From Mansonella perstans (Eukaryota; Nematoda; Chromadorea; Rhabditida; Onchocercidae), in assembly GCA_037074765.1 (NCBI GenBank), contig JBAMDO010000238.1:16704-80703 (forward strand): a stretch of DNA of 64,000 bases, read 5' to 3'. A program made the translations under genes and the position numbers. Positions within the stretch are counted from its first letter, which is position 1. Every line of letters starts with the position of its first letter. This document shows positions 38,537 to 52,127 of the stretch, piece after piece. The notes beneath the pieces were generated by a model. It saw only the letters and a list, made by a program, of their open reading frames with translations. It had not been told where the DNA came from and ran no database searches.

Positions 38537-40556
38537 TTATATTGGCATTTTCGCTTTAATACGGCATTTCTGAAGCGTAGCACGATAAATAAATTGTCGA
38601 CGTGAAAGCTGACGCACTTCCTTCAAATAATTTGTTAGACTGATACGACCACGACTTAGCGCTTGACCAAGAAAATAGATAGCATCGTCGATAGCACAAT
38701 CATAAACGTAACAACAAAGTAACTGCAAAAGATTTATAAATCCATCATAAGCAATGCGATTAGGTTATTTTCAAGAGATTTACAAAGAAATAAAATAAAA
38801 CAGTGGAAACTTCCTTGATGGTATAACTGTCACACATCCTAGTTCAAATTTCCATTTTTATTTTTCTTGCTGTTGACGTTGGGAATTAAATTCTCTCTTT
38901 TGTATTTTTTACTTCAGATATTCATAAGAACAAAAACTAGTCGCAACCTGTTTGTGCAAAGGTGTACAAGCATCAATAACTTGATCAATTTCTACACTTT
39001 TTTCCGGCGATGATGTTGAAAGAAGAGAACTAATTTCGGCTTTCTTTTCCTGAAAATTGGAGCTATCCTTACAAAAAAAAAAAAAAAATCAACCAGCAAA
39101 TAAAAATTTGATGGAAGATACTGAAATGTTGAAAAATGAAATTCAACGAATTATCGAATATCAGAAATCAGAGCCAAATAAAACTCATATCAACAACATA
39201 GGCACCTGATACACAGTCAGTGCGTCCTTCATCCGTTTCTGTTCTTGCGCTAAATCATCCAAAATAGCTTTGAGCTTTTGCTGACCGGCTCGAAGATCTG
39301 CATGAGTTTGTCTTATTGAAGCTAATTCTGCATGCATTGTTCCTAAAAAACTTGATCCAGAATGCTTCACCGAAAGCCTAACCAGATAAGCACAACATTT
39401 CAAATTTAGAAATTTCAAAGTTACAGTTTGCCTTCGATTCAAAGTTCACTCTCCAATTATAGGAAATTCCAAGAGGATTTCCTATAATTCAGCGCAAGAT
39501 GTAGTAATGATTTCTAGGAAACGAAAAGATACCTAATTTTTCGCGAAGGCGCTGTCTAATTTTGTGTTCAACAGCGCTCATCACAGATGCTTTCAGGTGT
39601 TCCGGCTGAACCGTGCCAGTACCAGTATTACCATGGGACATCGCAGGAAAATAAGAAGCAGGTGTCGGTGGATATGGCGGCATTCCCGGTGCATTAGAAG
39701 TTGGATAAGGCGTGTAACTTTGAATCTGACCAGCAGATGTTGATCCCACACCTGGGAGACGTGAATTGTTGTTAGGCTTCGCAAACACCGGACATGAATC
39801 TTGAAAGCACATTGCCATAACCTTAAAAAACACAAATTTTATGACTTTTCTATTAAGACAGTCTTTTTTTTCTTCGTTAAACAATTTAATCTCGTAAGTG
39901 AAAGAAATACCTGCAATAAACCACTTAAATCGTATCCTGGAAAAGACCAATCACTAAGGTATGGCAAATATATGCGTCCCTGCTTATCAACCGTTTTTGA
40001 TTCCTTCAGCATCATATTTGGTGTTGGACACACGTAACATATTGGCGCATAATAAGGATGAGTGTCCCAGAGATATAACGCTACTGGTATATTGTATGTA
40101 TTACCCTGACAAGGAATTTCATTTTACTAAATATTTCGTCAAAATTAAAAAAACTCTACGTTACAATAGCCTGCTTAACAAAACAATCAATAAGTCTCCT
40201 AACGAAAAAAAATACGTGAAAGATAAGCAGCGAGATCGAAATAACGTATGAAAAAGTACAATTCAGAATACATTTACAAAGTAGAAGTACATGAGAAATT
40301 GGAACGATCAATTCTTTGCCATAACTAGGAATGATCATAACCTGATACAAACCTTATAAAGAACAGGAATGGTGCCCTTCAGACGAAATGCAAGCGTATA
40401 CGTCCTGTCCGGATAAACGAAATGTTCAACATCTGGTGTGAGATCAGGAAAGCCGCTTAAGGCTAACAGTATGTCATTCTTCGCCGTATCCACATATTTT
40501 GCTTTAGCTCGATCCAATAAAGCAATAACAGTCGATGACACGGCATTATTTGTCAT
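38537..40556 (-). CDS. tsg-101: ESCRT-I subunit TSG101
   Basis: Endosomal sorting protein that binds ubiquitin and P(T/S)AP motifs and drives multivesicular body formation. Six minus-strand exons: 40556-40353, 40105-39911, 39821-39533, 39342-39206, 39049-38948, 38722-38537; all GT-AG and in phase, 370 aa (human 390). The N-terminal UEV domain is about 1-145, with GNTYNIPVALYLWDTHPYYA, GRIYLPYLSDW, GYDLSGLLQVM and PVFAKP. A Pro/Ser-rich linker follows (about 147-195), then a coiled coil (about 205-275; IRQTHADLRAGQQKLKAILD). The C-terminal steadiness box has AIDDAIYFLGQALSRGRI and RQLSRRQFIYRATLQKCR. The start is the ATG one base after a TTTACAG acceptor (40558-40560), which suggests direct spliced-leader addition, and it matches the short worm N-terminus. 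Head-to-head with ZNF207. Confidence 0.96.
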
Positions 40557-42334
40557 ACTGTAAAATTTCATAATTAATCTTACTATAATTTTTGTGGTAA
40601 GAATTAGATTCACGTTTAATCAGTTCAAGGTTATGTCTGTAATTTTGTAATATCCAATATTTTTCGGCTGCTAATGCTTATTTAAAAAAAAAAAAAAAAC
40701 CTTTTTTAATATAAATTACACGGAAATGATTACTTAAAATCCCTATCAAGAAATTACTCATACCGCTTCAGTTAACCGCTTCACTGAAAACAACCATTTT
40801 TTAACTTATTCTTGACTAAGTCATTCAATTATTCAAATCGGTCAATTACCTAAATTCTTATAATTCATTTTGTTCAACCAAACTTTAACCAATAAATTCA
40901 GAAAAAAAGAAACAAGTAATTAGATCAAACATCAGATAAACACACTGTACCCTATACCAAATAAACACACTGTACCAAATCCTTTTACTGAACAACCACT
41001 GACTGCAACTTTAAATTCAACTAAGCAATCATCGACAAAAATGCATGACCACATAAAAATTTGACCTTACCAGCTCAACTGTAAAATCTAATTTTATTGA
41101 GACTTTCCTCACTCAGACTCAATGAATGTGGCAAAGGTCAATAGTGTTGATTTAATGACAAATATCAGTAGTGCGTCAGAATAAGAAGTCGAAGAAAGAA
41201 TCGCACGGAAAGTTTTAAGGTTCACGTATCGGTCAAAATTACGTAAGCTAAGTCATCATTTGAAAGAATTACTCCGTAACTGCCAAAATTCATATAGCAA
41301 AATAAATAACGCTAAAATCGTTAATTAATTAAGATAAACAAACAACAAATTCGTCTCCGCTAGTGCCCTTTATCAACCATCAAGACAAACTACTTAGATA
41401 TATTATGTAAATACAAATCTCTCACTTTTCAGATTCACAATAATTTTCATGCAGACCCATTTGTGATAATATGCAACAATATACGTAGCATATCGATTTT
41501 CAACCAATTGTGAACATCATACAATTAAAAAAAAGTATGTTTATATTGGAGATTTAGAAGATTATAAAGATATGTAATTTTAGATGCACAAAATGCAAAA
41601 TAGTATGATAATTTACGAGAAAGCAAAGAGTCGAAGAATTAGTATAAGGAAATGAATATTTGAGAGATTAAAAGGAAAAGAATAATTGAATGTGAAAAGG
41701 AGTAGTGTTAAATGAAGAGATGATAGAGAATGATAAGAATTATGAAATATAGTATGATTATAGATTGAGAAGCAATTGAAATTATCATCCGTTAGAAAGG
41801 ATACAATTTGTGATTTGCCATCAAAAAATTATTCGTGCTTTGATCTGTATGTGCAGGTTGCAGATCACTGAATTACTTCTTGCACATTACAGTGAAAATT
41901 TAGCGTGCAAGTACAATAACTTCTCATTATAATGCTCATGACCTTTCTAAAATAATCTATTTTACTGATGTCATTTTCCTAACTCTTTACTGTGCATCTT
42001 TTGGCAACCATATGGTATGGTTATATGCGAATTATGTGATTTTCTAAAAACTAATCATTAAGGGTAATTAAAATAAAAAATTTTAATTTATTAGGAAAAC
42101 AAAAATTCAGAAAATCAATTTATAAGCTAATTATGAAAAAATTTTTTTTAGGATATTGATGAATCAAAAATTTTATCATCATTTCGAAATTATCCCAAAC
42201 TTATTGTTTTCTTTTTTTCCTCATGAAATTAAACTTAATTTCAGGATTTTCCTTTAATTCATTGAACGGAAAGCTTTTTTTTAAATTGAAACGCTATCTT
42301 TTTTTCGGGTATTAACTTGTTGGTAGCGAAAAAT
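40557..42334. other. Divergent promoter region of TSG101 and ZNF207/BuGZ
   Basis: The 1.78 kb between the two divergent starts contains no recognisable exon. Both promoters must lie here, or within neighbouring introns. Near the plus-strand start, TTGGTAG at about 42320 is a possible acceptor 9 nt before the ATG. Confidence 0.5.
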
Positions 42335-44710
42335 ATGGGTCGAAAGAAAAAGCGTGCCGCGAAACCATGGTGTTGGTAAGTTATTTTAACCTTTTGTGGT
42401 GGAATCCAAAAAACTCAGTGTTTTTTTTTTTTTTTCCTTTTGAAGTATGATTTTAATTTCATTTTAAATTTTATTGTTTGAGTTCAGGCAGCTTGAGACA
42501 TTGTCAGATTAATACCACTATTCCTGTTTGTCATCCAATCATCTGAATTGCCATAAGTAGATGATTAATAAGGCATTCAGGTAACGAGCTGTTAAACTGA
42601 TAGTTAATGCACTGATGTATAATTAATAAGATTTGACGTGGATATTTATTAAAGTCAGAACTATAGGCAAGATTCAACTGTAAGGGAAATTCGTGTGCAA
42701 AATATAATTTTCAAAGCTCACTGGTAGTTTTGATGTTTCGGGGTATTTTGACGGGGAATTCAGTGAATACCTCTTCAGACATTTATTTGTCATAACAGTC
42801 AGTGACAGGAACCACTTGGAATTTCGTGGCTGAAGAGTCGTTTGCCTGATAGTTGGATTCAAAACTATTTTATAGAATATGAACATGTTTATTCTACTGT
42901 AGGTACTGCAATCGCGAATTCGAAGATGAAAAAATTTTAATTCAGCATCAAAAGGCAAAACATTTCAAATGTCATATTTGTCACAAGAAACTTTTCACAG
43001 GACCTGGATTAGCCATCCATTGTATGCAGGTATTACTTTCAATTAGTAAATTGACATAGGCAGGTTTCTTCGTGTTATGTTTTTTCGCATATGTTACAGC
43101 ATGGAGCTAGTTTTATTCGTCATTCTTGAAGTGTATTCATTTTTAAGGTACACAAAGAAACGATAGATAAAATACCTGCTGCCTTACCTGGTAAAGATTC
43201 AGTCGAAGTAGAAGTTTATGGTATGGAAGGTATTCCTGACGATGCCCAAGGTCCTGAAATTTTTTAATTTTATTACGAATATGCAAATTTTTAATTTTAT
43301 AATTCTCCAATTTGGCGTTTTTTCTGAAAATATTGGTACTTTTTTTGCAGAAGAGGGTGCAAAGAAGGAGACAAAGAATACAGCTGCTTCTGTTCCTCCT
43401 TTAATAGCTCCATTTCCAATGCTACCTCCAGGTAACTTTATCTTTTATCTATAGATTACATATTTCACAGGCCTATGTCGAGAATTTTTAAATAGCAAGC
43501 GAAAGTAATTTCATGTATTCGCTGAGAAATTATCAATATTTGCTAATTTTTTTTATATTTCGAAAATTGATTGTGTGTTTCAGGCATGCCACCTATGATT
43601 CCCGGTTTTCCACCTCTTCCACCCTCAGGAATGCCACCGTTTGGACCGCCGTTCATGCCAGGGGTGCCGGCACCACCAAGGGCTCTTCCACCGCTTCCGG
43701 TCGTACCTCCAGGTAGTGCTCAACCTGCACTCACAAGGTCTCCGTTTTTAATTTTTACCAGACTTTAGAAAATCCTTTAGGCTGCTACAGGCTAGCCCTG
43801 ATATGTCTTAATTATGAGAGATAAATTATATTTCATATGTAAGAGATAGCGAAAAGTAGTTAAAATTAAACATTATTGTGTTACCAATGCATTTAGTTAT
43901 AGTCGTTTATAATTTAAATTTAAATAAATATGTAGCATTTCTCATTCCTCATAAAACTTGATATAAACTATGTTATAAAAGGTCTTGGAGCAGTTTATGG
44001 ATTTCAGTAACTTCGCACATGAAATGTTTCATAGGGCATATTATGTAAGTTAGTTAGATGGACGGGATAGGAGGTAGTATTAATTATACAGATCTCTCCG
44101 TCTTTTTCATGATTTATAATCATCGTTTTTTTTTTTGATTACTGTCTCTAATTCTTGCGGATATGTGTTCTTCCAATAAGGAATAATTCTTACGCCAATA
44201 TTTTGGTCCTATATTCGAGAACTGGTTTTGAAAGAGGAATGAGATGATGTATTCACTGTTCTTTATTTTATATCTATCTGTTTGAAAGTATTTCAGTGTG
44301 CAACTACGAGTTTTTTTTTTTACAGTATGAACCTACCCCCTCGGTTACCGGTACCAAATGGTCCGATGGGAGTGCCCGGTTCGGGAACAGTCAACGCACA
44401 GTCTTCACCTGCCGTACCAGCAGCTTTTCCAGCCTATAGTGATCCTTCTTCTAGTAAAACTACAGAACCAGAGCGGATCCGGGAAATACCCAATCAAATT
44501 CAAAGACTCGGTGCAAAAATACACATCATGCATCCTGACGAAGATATATCTTTGGTATGTTCTTTATTATGGATTAAAATTTTCCAAGGATTCGTTGTGG
44601 ATTGTGCAGAAATCCTAAAGTTTCTTTTTTTTTGAATTAGATTTGTTTAACATTCCTAAACAATACTTTTTTAGGAGGAACGGTTGGCAATCAATAAGGG
44701 ATTCATCTAG
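42335..44710 (+). CDS. ZNF207/BuGZ zinc-finger spindle protein
   Basis: BuGZ binds Bub3 and microtubules and promotes kinetochore-microtubule attachment and spindle assembly. Seven exons: 42335-42375, 42903-43029, 43148-43250, 43351-43431, 43584-43737, 44326-44554, 44675-44710; all GT-AG and in phase, 256 aa. The N-terminus carries two C2H2-type fingers in the near-invariant BuGZ arrangement (Cys13, Cys16, His29, His34; Cys37, Cys40, His53, His58), with [34 protein letters not shown] and [17 protein letters not shown]. Then comes IYGMEGIP-like [10 protein letters not shown], and a Pro/Met/Gly-rich phase-separating type region (about 115-210). The C-terminus has [14 protein letters not shown], the Bub3-binding GLEBS-like segment. 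The protein stops just after it, whereas vertebrate ZNF207 continues with a long Pro/Gly-rich tail. Identification is firm; the short end is as read from the last phase-consistent exon. Confidence 0.95.
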
Positions 44711-46222
44711 TTGATAGTGGACTCAAAATTTTCGTAAGGTAAGTTTTTTCATCATCTTTTTTTCAGGATGTAGCTGATCATTGACTACCTTATGCGATAA
44801 GTTTCAAGGTAGTTTTTAATAGTTTATAGGTGGGTTACTTAATTTCCTACATAGTTTCTTTGCATAGATTCATCATAAGTTCTGCGTTGTGGAACCTTTA
44901 GAAAGAGCTGAAACGACAGTTTCCGACCGTGCCACACAGTTTAAATTGTAAAGGTTAGTCCTGGAAGCAGGTGGGTAGTGTTTTCTTGCTCATCAAGAAA
45001 GGTGTGAAGCCTTCATGTCCTATACGTTTTGGCACTCCCATTGATACTTTTTGTCCACGCTTTCTTCAAGGTTTCAGCAACTGATGCGGGTCTTTGGCAA
45101 TTTTTTTCTGTGAGTTTAATGTTTGCGACAATTATGTCGACATCTTCAAGCTAATTTGAGATAGAAATATACTGTTGCAATCCTCAAAAGTGGTAGGGTT
45201 GGGAAGCTCGGGCTCATAATCCTTTACCCTAAAGGACTTGGAAGCAGATTTTGTGGATTTGATGTTTGGTTTCCTGCATTCACAAGTTGTGCCGTAGGAT
45301 GGGAGATTGACAAGTAAGTTTGCTGTTCGAAGTATAATGTTTTACTTTTTTACTTCTTGCTGAAGCTTATTGTGATTGAAGCTGTACTGAGGTAAGTATA
45401 CCACAACTTAGTTCGTAAGGCTTTGCTCATCAGTTTGTGCCAACAAAATTATTTTCAGCGCAATCCCGTCTACTCTTATCATCACGGTCAAAATTTGTTG
45501 TTCGTATGCAGAAGAAAAAAGTGGGAATTAATGCTACTGATTGCACTTTATTAAAAAGCTAAAATGAAACGATTAGCACTGGAATTGTGATTGTTCATTA
45601 CATTGCATTGTTTTTCCCTCCCTTTATTAATTTTTTTTCCCCGTTTTTCTTCCAATGTAATTTTATTGTATGCTGATGTCGACTTTCGGTAAGTTTTGTT
45701 CTTTTGTTGGACAATAAGATTTTCATTAACTGGATTTTGTTGTGTACCATACACATATGTAACGAATGCATAGCGCTTATTCAGGACAAATATATGGAAA
45801 CATTTACTTTATGTAAATATTTACTGTATGTCAAAACTCCTTGAACAGGTATTTGGATCAGTTAGATTTTATTCTGCAGGCTAATTACATGTGCATGCTT
45901 TAATAGAACGCCCAGTTGGTACTGATAATACACGTGTTCTATTAATAAATTATATAGTGCTGGGTGGGCCATCAAAACAGAAATAAATGTAAAGTCTTCG
46001 GATCTCAGAATCACTTCGAGCTCTGATTTCTTTTCTCCGGTTATACAGCTGTTGGATCTAAGGTGAAAGAAGCTCAGATTTCTTTTCTCTCTACGAGCAG
46101 TTTTCATTCCTTACCTGACCATCATGCTACACGTTTGTTAACAGTTTTATTTGATCTATTTTCCGATCGCCTCATACATTAACAGAATGATGATAACATG
46201 GTGATAACAAACATCTTTTTTT
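44711..46222. other. Convergent 3' flanks of BuGZ and DNAJC25
   Basis: The plus-strand BuGZ gene and minus-strand DNAJC25 gene end towards each other across 1.5 kb. This segment looks slightly less AT-rich than elsewhere (about 44850-45450), but no reading frame with recognisable similarity was found there. Extra non-coding exons or an RNA gene cannot be excluded by eye. Confidence 0.5.
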
Positions 46223-48594
<2,372 letters not shown>

Positions 48595-51451
48595 CACTTA
48601 GCAGAAATCCTGCAAAAACATCAATGGGCATCCCCAGTCGTTCTAAATATCAAAATATCTTCTCAATTAATTACTGTTAAAATATTTTTATTTGAAGCAA
48701 AATTCAAATAAACAACATCATTTCGGTTGAAATATAAAGAAAAGTAAATTATAGAGATATTCTGATTTTCAATTTCAGGAATCAAAAAAAAAAATCGGTT
48801 AGAAGTTAAAGTTTAGCGAGAAGCATATATATATATATTTCAAAGAAATACATTAAATGTAGATTTTCAGAATCGAAATAAAAACCAAAACGAATCAGTG
48901 AAGTCCCAGCAAAATATTTGATGAACGTAATATTTACGTAAGAAATCGCGCAGTAATTGTCACCAGAAAAAAAAAACGTCAACCACGAGAAATCTGTTCG
49001 TAACGCATCATTTCATTACCTATCAATGAAATTAGTGGGGAAAATACTATGTCTTATTTGGAGGTTTAGAGATTGATAAAGATTTGGAAGTGTGTGACAC
49101 ATAAAGATTGAAACTTTTGGTAATTTTTTTTAAGGAGAAAATTTACAAATATTGTTAATCATAAAACTATTGATACTTACTAACATTATTTTAGGTACTT
49201 AGTAGGCTTATTATATAGTTCAACACAATTTGTAATTATTCGTATTCAACTTTTCTAATCCTGGAGGATGCTTATTTTTTCTAGAGGTCAAAGTTTATAA
49301 TTCTGTTTTAGCTATGCATGGTGTTTTGATAATTTTTTTTTTTTTTTAATAGTTATGCCTATTTTGATTGGTAGTTTTGATAATCGGATATTGCCTGTTA
49401 TGCTAGATACGCTTGAAATAGCTTTCCTCATGTTAATGTATGTTTTATCTTTCTGGATTACTTTTGCAGCTTTGTTTGATGCTTTATCAGTCCTTTTTGT
49501 TGATGTTGATCCCACTAGCAGGTGAACTTTTTATCTTCCTATCAAAAAAAAAGAAGAAAGTACAAATAAAAATGACCTCTAAGTACAAAGGGTTAGCTTG
49601 AAGGTCAGCTTTGGATGTTATGATTTTGGGATTGCATACTGTTAGAATTGGTTCCTTGTTAGGTTCCATTAATTTTATAGTGACTATTCATAGAATGCGA
49701 TCTATTGCTATCATATGGTTAGATAATTTTATAATGACTGTTCATAAAATTAATTTAATTAATTAATTAATTAACTATGTTGTTATGTGTTAACTAATTA
49801 ATCAATTAAGGATGTTTGTCTGAACTTCTTTTTTGTTGTTGCGTATGCTTGTTTTAGCCGATTCTTTATTTTTATTGCTTAATCGCAAAATTTTAACACT
49901 TCTTTTTAGGATACTAAGAGGGAGAGAGATGTGAAAGTCTCAAGAGAGAGATAGATATGAATGGTTAGAAAGATTTAGAGAAAAGAGCATATTGCAAGAG
50001 TGTTTTGCTCGATGATGGGGGAGCGTAAAAGTTTAGGAAAAATAGCAATATGTTGTAGCAGGAGCAGTATTTGAAAGAAAGAGAAATAGTAGGAATATGA
50101 AGAAAGAGAGAGAGAGGTGAAGATGGGTAGTGGCAGAGTGGTAGAGGGAGATAAACGCATTCATTAATAGATATTGTAGATAATATACTAATAATAAAGG
50201 AGAGTAATACTGGAAAAAACACCTGAAATGATTGGAATTGTTAATATTTGAAATGATAAACAAAAATTTAATTTACTTAATTTATCAATGTTAAATGAAA
50301 TGATAGAGTACATCATTTTACTTAAATTATAAGCAAAATAGCATTGATTTAATTTTTCAGAAAAAAAAATTTTTTTTCTTATTTTTTGAATTTTTTTAAA
50401 AAATTTCTACAAAATTTGCATTGATAAGGTATAAGTGAAAAAATGAATGCAATTTTTAAGGATTTGATTGCATTTTTCATCAAAGATTATTCCATTACCA
50501 ATTTTTATTTATGGAAAATAAAAAATTTTATGAAATATTTTTTGTTTTTTCCTTTAGAAAAGAATGAAATTATTTGTAGCATAAAGCTTGTTTTCAATAA
50601 AGCATTCTTTAAATATTCAACGATTTTTTTTTTCCACCAAAATCCAAATTTTCGAAAGTTTTTTAGGCTTTTCTCGCTTTTAAAATTTTAAATATTTCAC
50701 GAAATTCGGTACAATCAACGATCAGCCATTCCTTGCAAAGCATATTTTTGTGTTGGAAAGAGAGAGAGAGAGAGAGAAAAATTATACATTTTTACAGATA
50801 ACAATCGATGAAATTAGAGTGAAACGTTAGAATTTAAGGAATTTAAATTGGCGCAGTGTACCTTAGCACGCATGAATGCGCAAACGCGAAGTCACAATGT
50901 TGCTGCAACTCTACAAATTTTCCGCTCGTGTCGTGAGTGATGGACTTCTTGATAGATGGTTTTTCACGTGTTACGAGAGTTATGAGCATTTTGTAGGTTG
51001 TATGACGTGTTACTCGTTTCATAGATTTTTGTATTTCTCTATCCGTTTCATGAATTACTCGAAATGTAGCAAAATGTTTTCTGAATCTCTAAAAGTTTAG
51101 TCGCACGTTTTGTATGAATGTGACAAATATGCGGAAACCATTTTGTTTCAAATTAAATTTTAATTATTTCTGGAGGAGAGTATTTCAGGTGTGAAAAAAA
51201 GGCTTGAGCATTAAAATTGTATGATAGGACTAGTGTAAGTTTATGGATAAGTGATAATGTAGGACATGGTCCAAAAAATGATCGTATGTCTCCGAGTGAA
51301 TTAGTACAAAATATTGGAAGAATATAGAATGCTTATTATTTCTTTGTTTTTGCTTTTCTTCATCGACATATGGTTATGTTGATAGCATGCTGTAAAATCG
51401 TAAAATTTCCTCCTTTTAGATTTAAAGGAAAGCAGGATTTAAAGGTGGTGA
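48595..51451. other. Divergent promoter region of DNAJC25 and the BRK1 operon
   Basis: No recognisable exon in 2.9 kb. Contains an ATTA palindromic tract (TTAATTAATTAATTAATTAA near 49755-49775), GA microsatellite at about 50759-50777 and A/T homopolymers. Operon promoter and dnj-2 promoter are expected here. Confidence 0.5.
51414..51419 (+). promoter_or_regulatory. Candidate spliced-leader acceptor before BRK1
   Basis: CTTTTAG ending at 51419 lies 32 nt before the BRK1 ATG in a pyrimidine-rich context, fitting trans-splicing of the first gene of the cluster. A weaker GCAG also lies inside the first codons, so transcript data are needed to choose. Confidence 0.4.
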
Positions 51452-52121
51452 ATGAATGCAGGTAATATAAAAGTTACACTTGTACAGCGGCAACTACGAG
51501 AAGACTGGAATAATCGTGAATACGCACAAGTGGTTTCTGATAACATCCGACATATTGCGGATTTTCTCTGTAATTTTGGTAGGCTTTCAAGATTTGTTAG
51601 CTGTAAAATCGTATCACACTGACGAAATAAATATTCGACCCATTTATGATGTAAATGGGAGGTGGCATTCGACATAGGCCTTCGTAAAAGGCATAAAAGA
51701 CGTGTTATTTATTGACGTTTCCATTTGTTATGATTATAAATGGCTAAATGTTATCATATGGCAGTTTGGAATGTTGATGTTTATTGAGAAACATATTTAC
51801 AGAACTCTCTTGTCGAAGCAGAATCGCAATACTTAGTGATAAGGTATCACTATTGGAAAGAAAAGTGGAATTTCTTGAAGCCAGAGTGAGTTCTCAATTT
51901 CTTCTTCCTTTCTAACAATACTGCTTCATTCCGTTTCTCGTTCTAATCTCGAACTTTATCACGAGAAAAAAAATTGCATCCTTTTTGATTTCATACTAGC
52001 TTTTTTTTTCATTCAAATATATGGTTCCTGCATTATCTATGAGGATGACTCAGCTTACGATGTCAGACCTATTCCTGATTGATTCTATTACTAGGTATCG
52101 CGAGGTGAAACGTTGAATTGA
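51452..52121 (+). CDS. brk1: BRICK1/HSPC300, subunit of the WAVE actin-nucleation complex
   Basis: Smallest subunit of the WAVE/SCAR regulatory complex that activates Arp2/3 downstream of Rac. Three exons, 51452-51578, 51803-51885 and 52095-52121, all GT-AG and in phase, give 78 aa (human 75). The chain is one long amphipathic helix: VQRQLREDWNNREYAQVV, IRHIADFLCNFELSCRSRIA, LERKVEFLEARVSRGETLN. This aligns along its whole length with human BRK1, including the terminal RGETL. First gene of a four-gene same-strand cluster. Its stop codon (52119-52121) is 6 nt before the ATG of NDUFA6, and its 9-codon last exon begins at the acceptor that also sits just upstream of that gene. Confidence 0.95.
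52089..52094 (+). promoter_or_regulatory. 3' splice site apparently shared by BRK1 exon 3 and NDUFA6 5' end
   Basis: TACTAG ending at 52094 is needed by phase and homology for BRK1 exon 3. It is also the nearest convincing acceptor upstream of the NDUFA6 ATG (33 nt away). Cis-splicing here would make BRK1 mRNA (or a dicistronic RNA), and trans-splicing here would make monocistronic NDUFA6 mRNA. Another AG at 52121-52122 is poorly placed. Confidence 0.55.
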
Positions 52122-52127
52122 GCAAGA

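Noticed and set aside
49965..50263. Three overlapping minus-strand frames rich in Ser/Leu
   Set aside because: Low-complexity CT-rich DNA read in all frames, no similarity.
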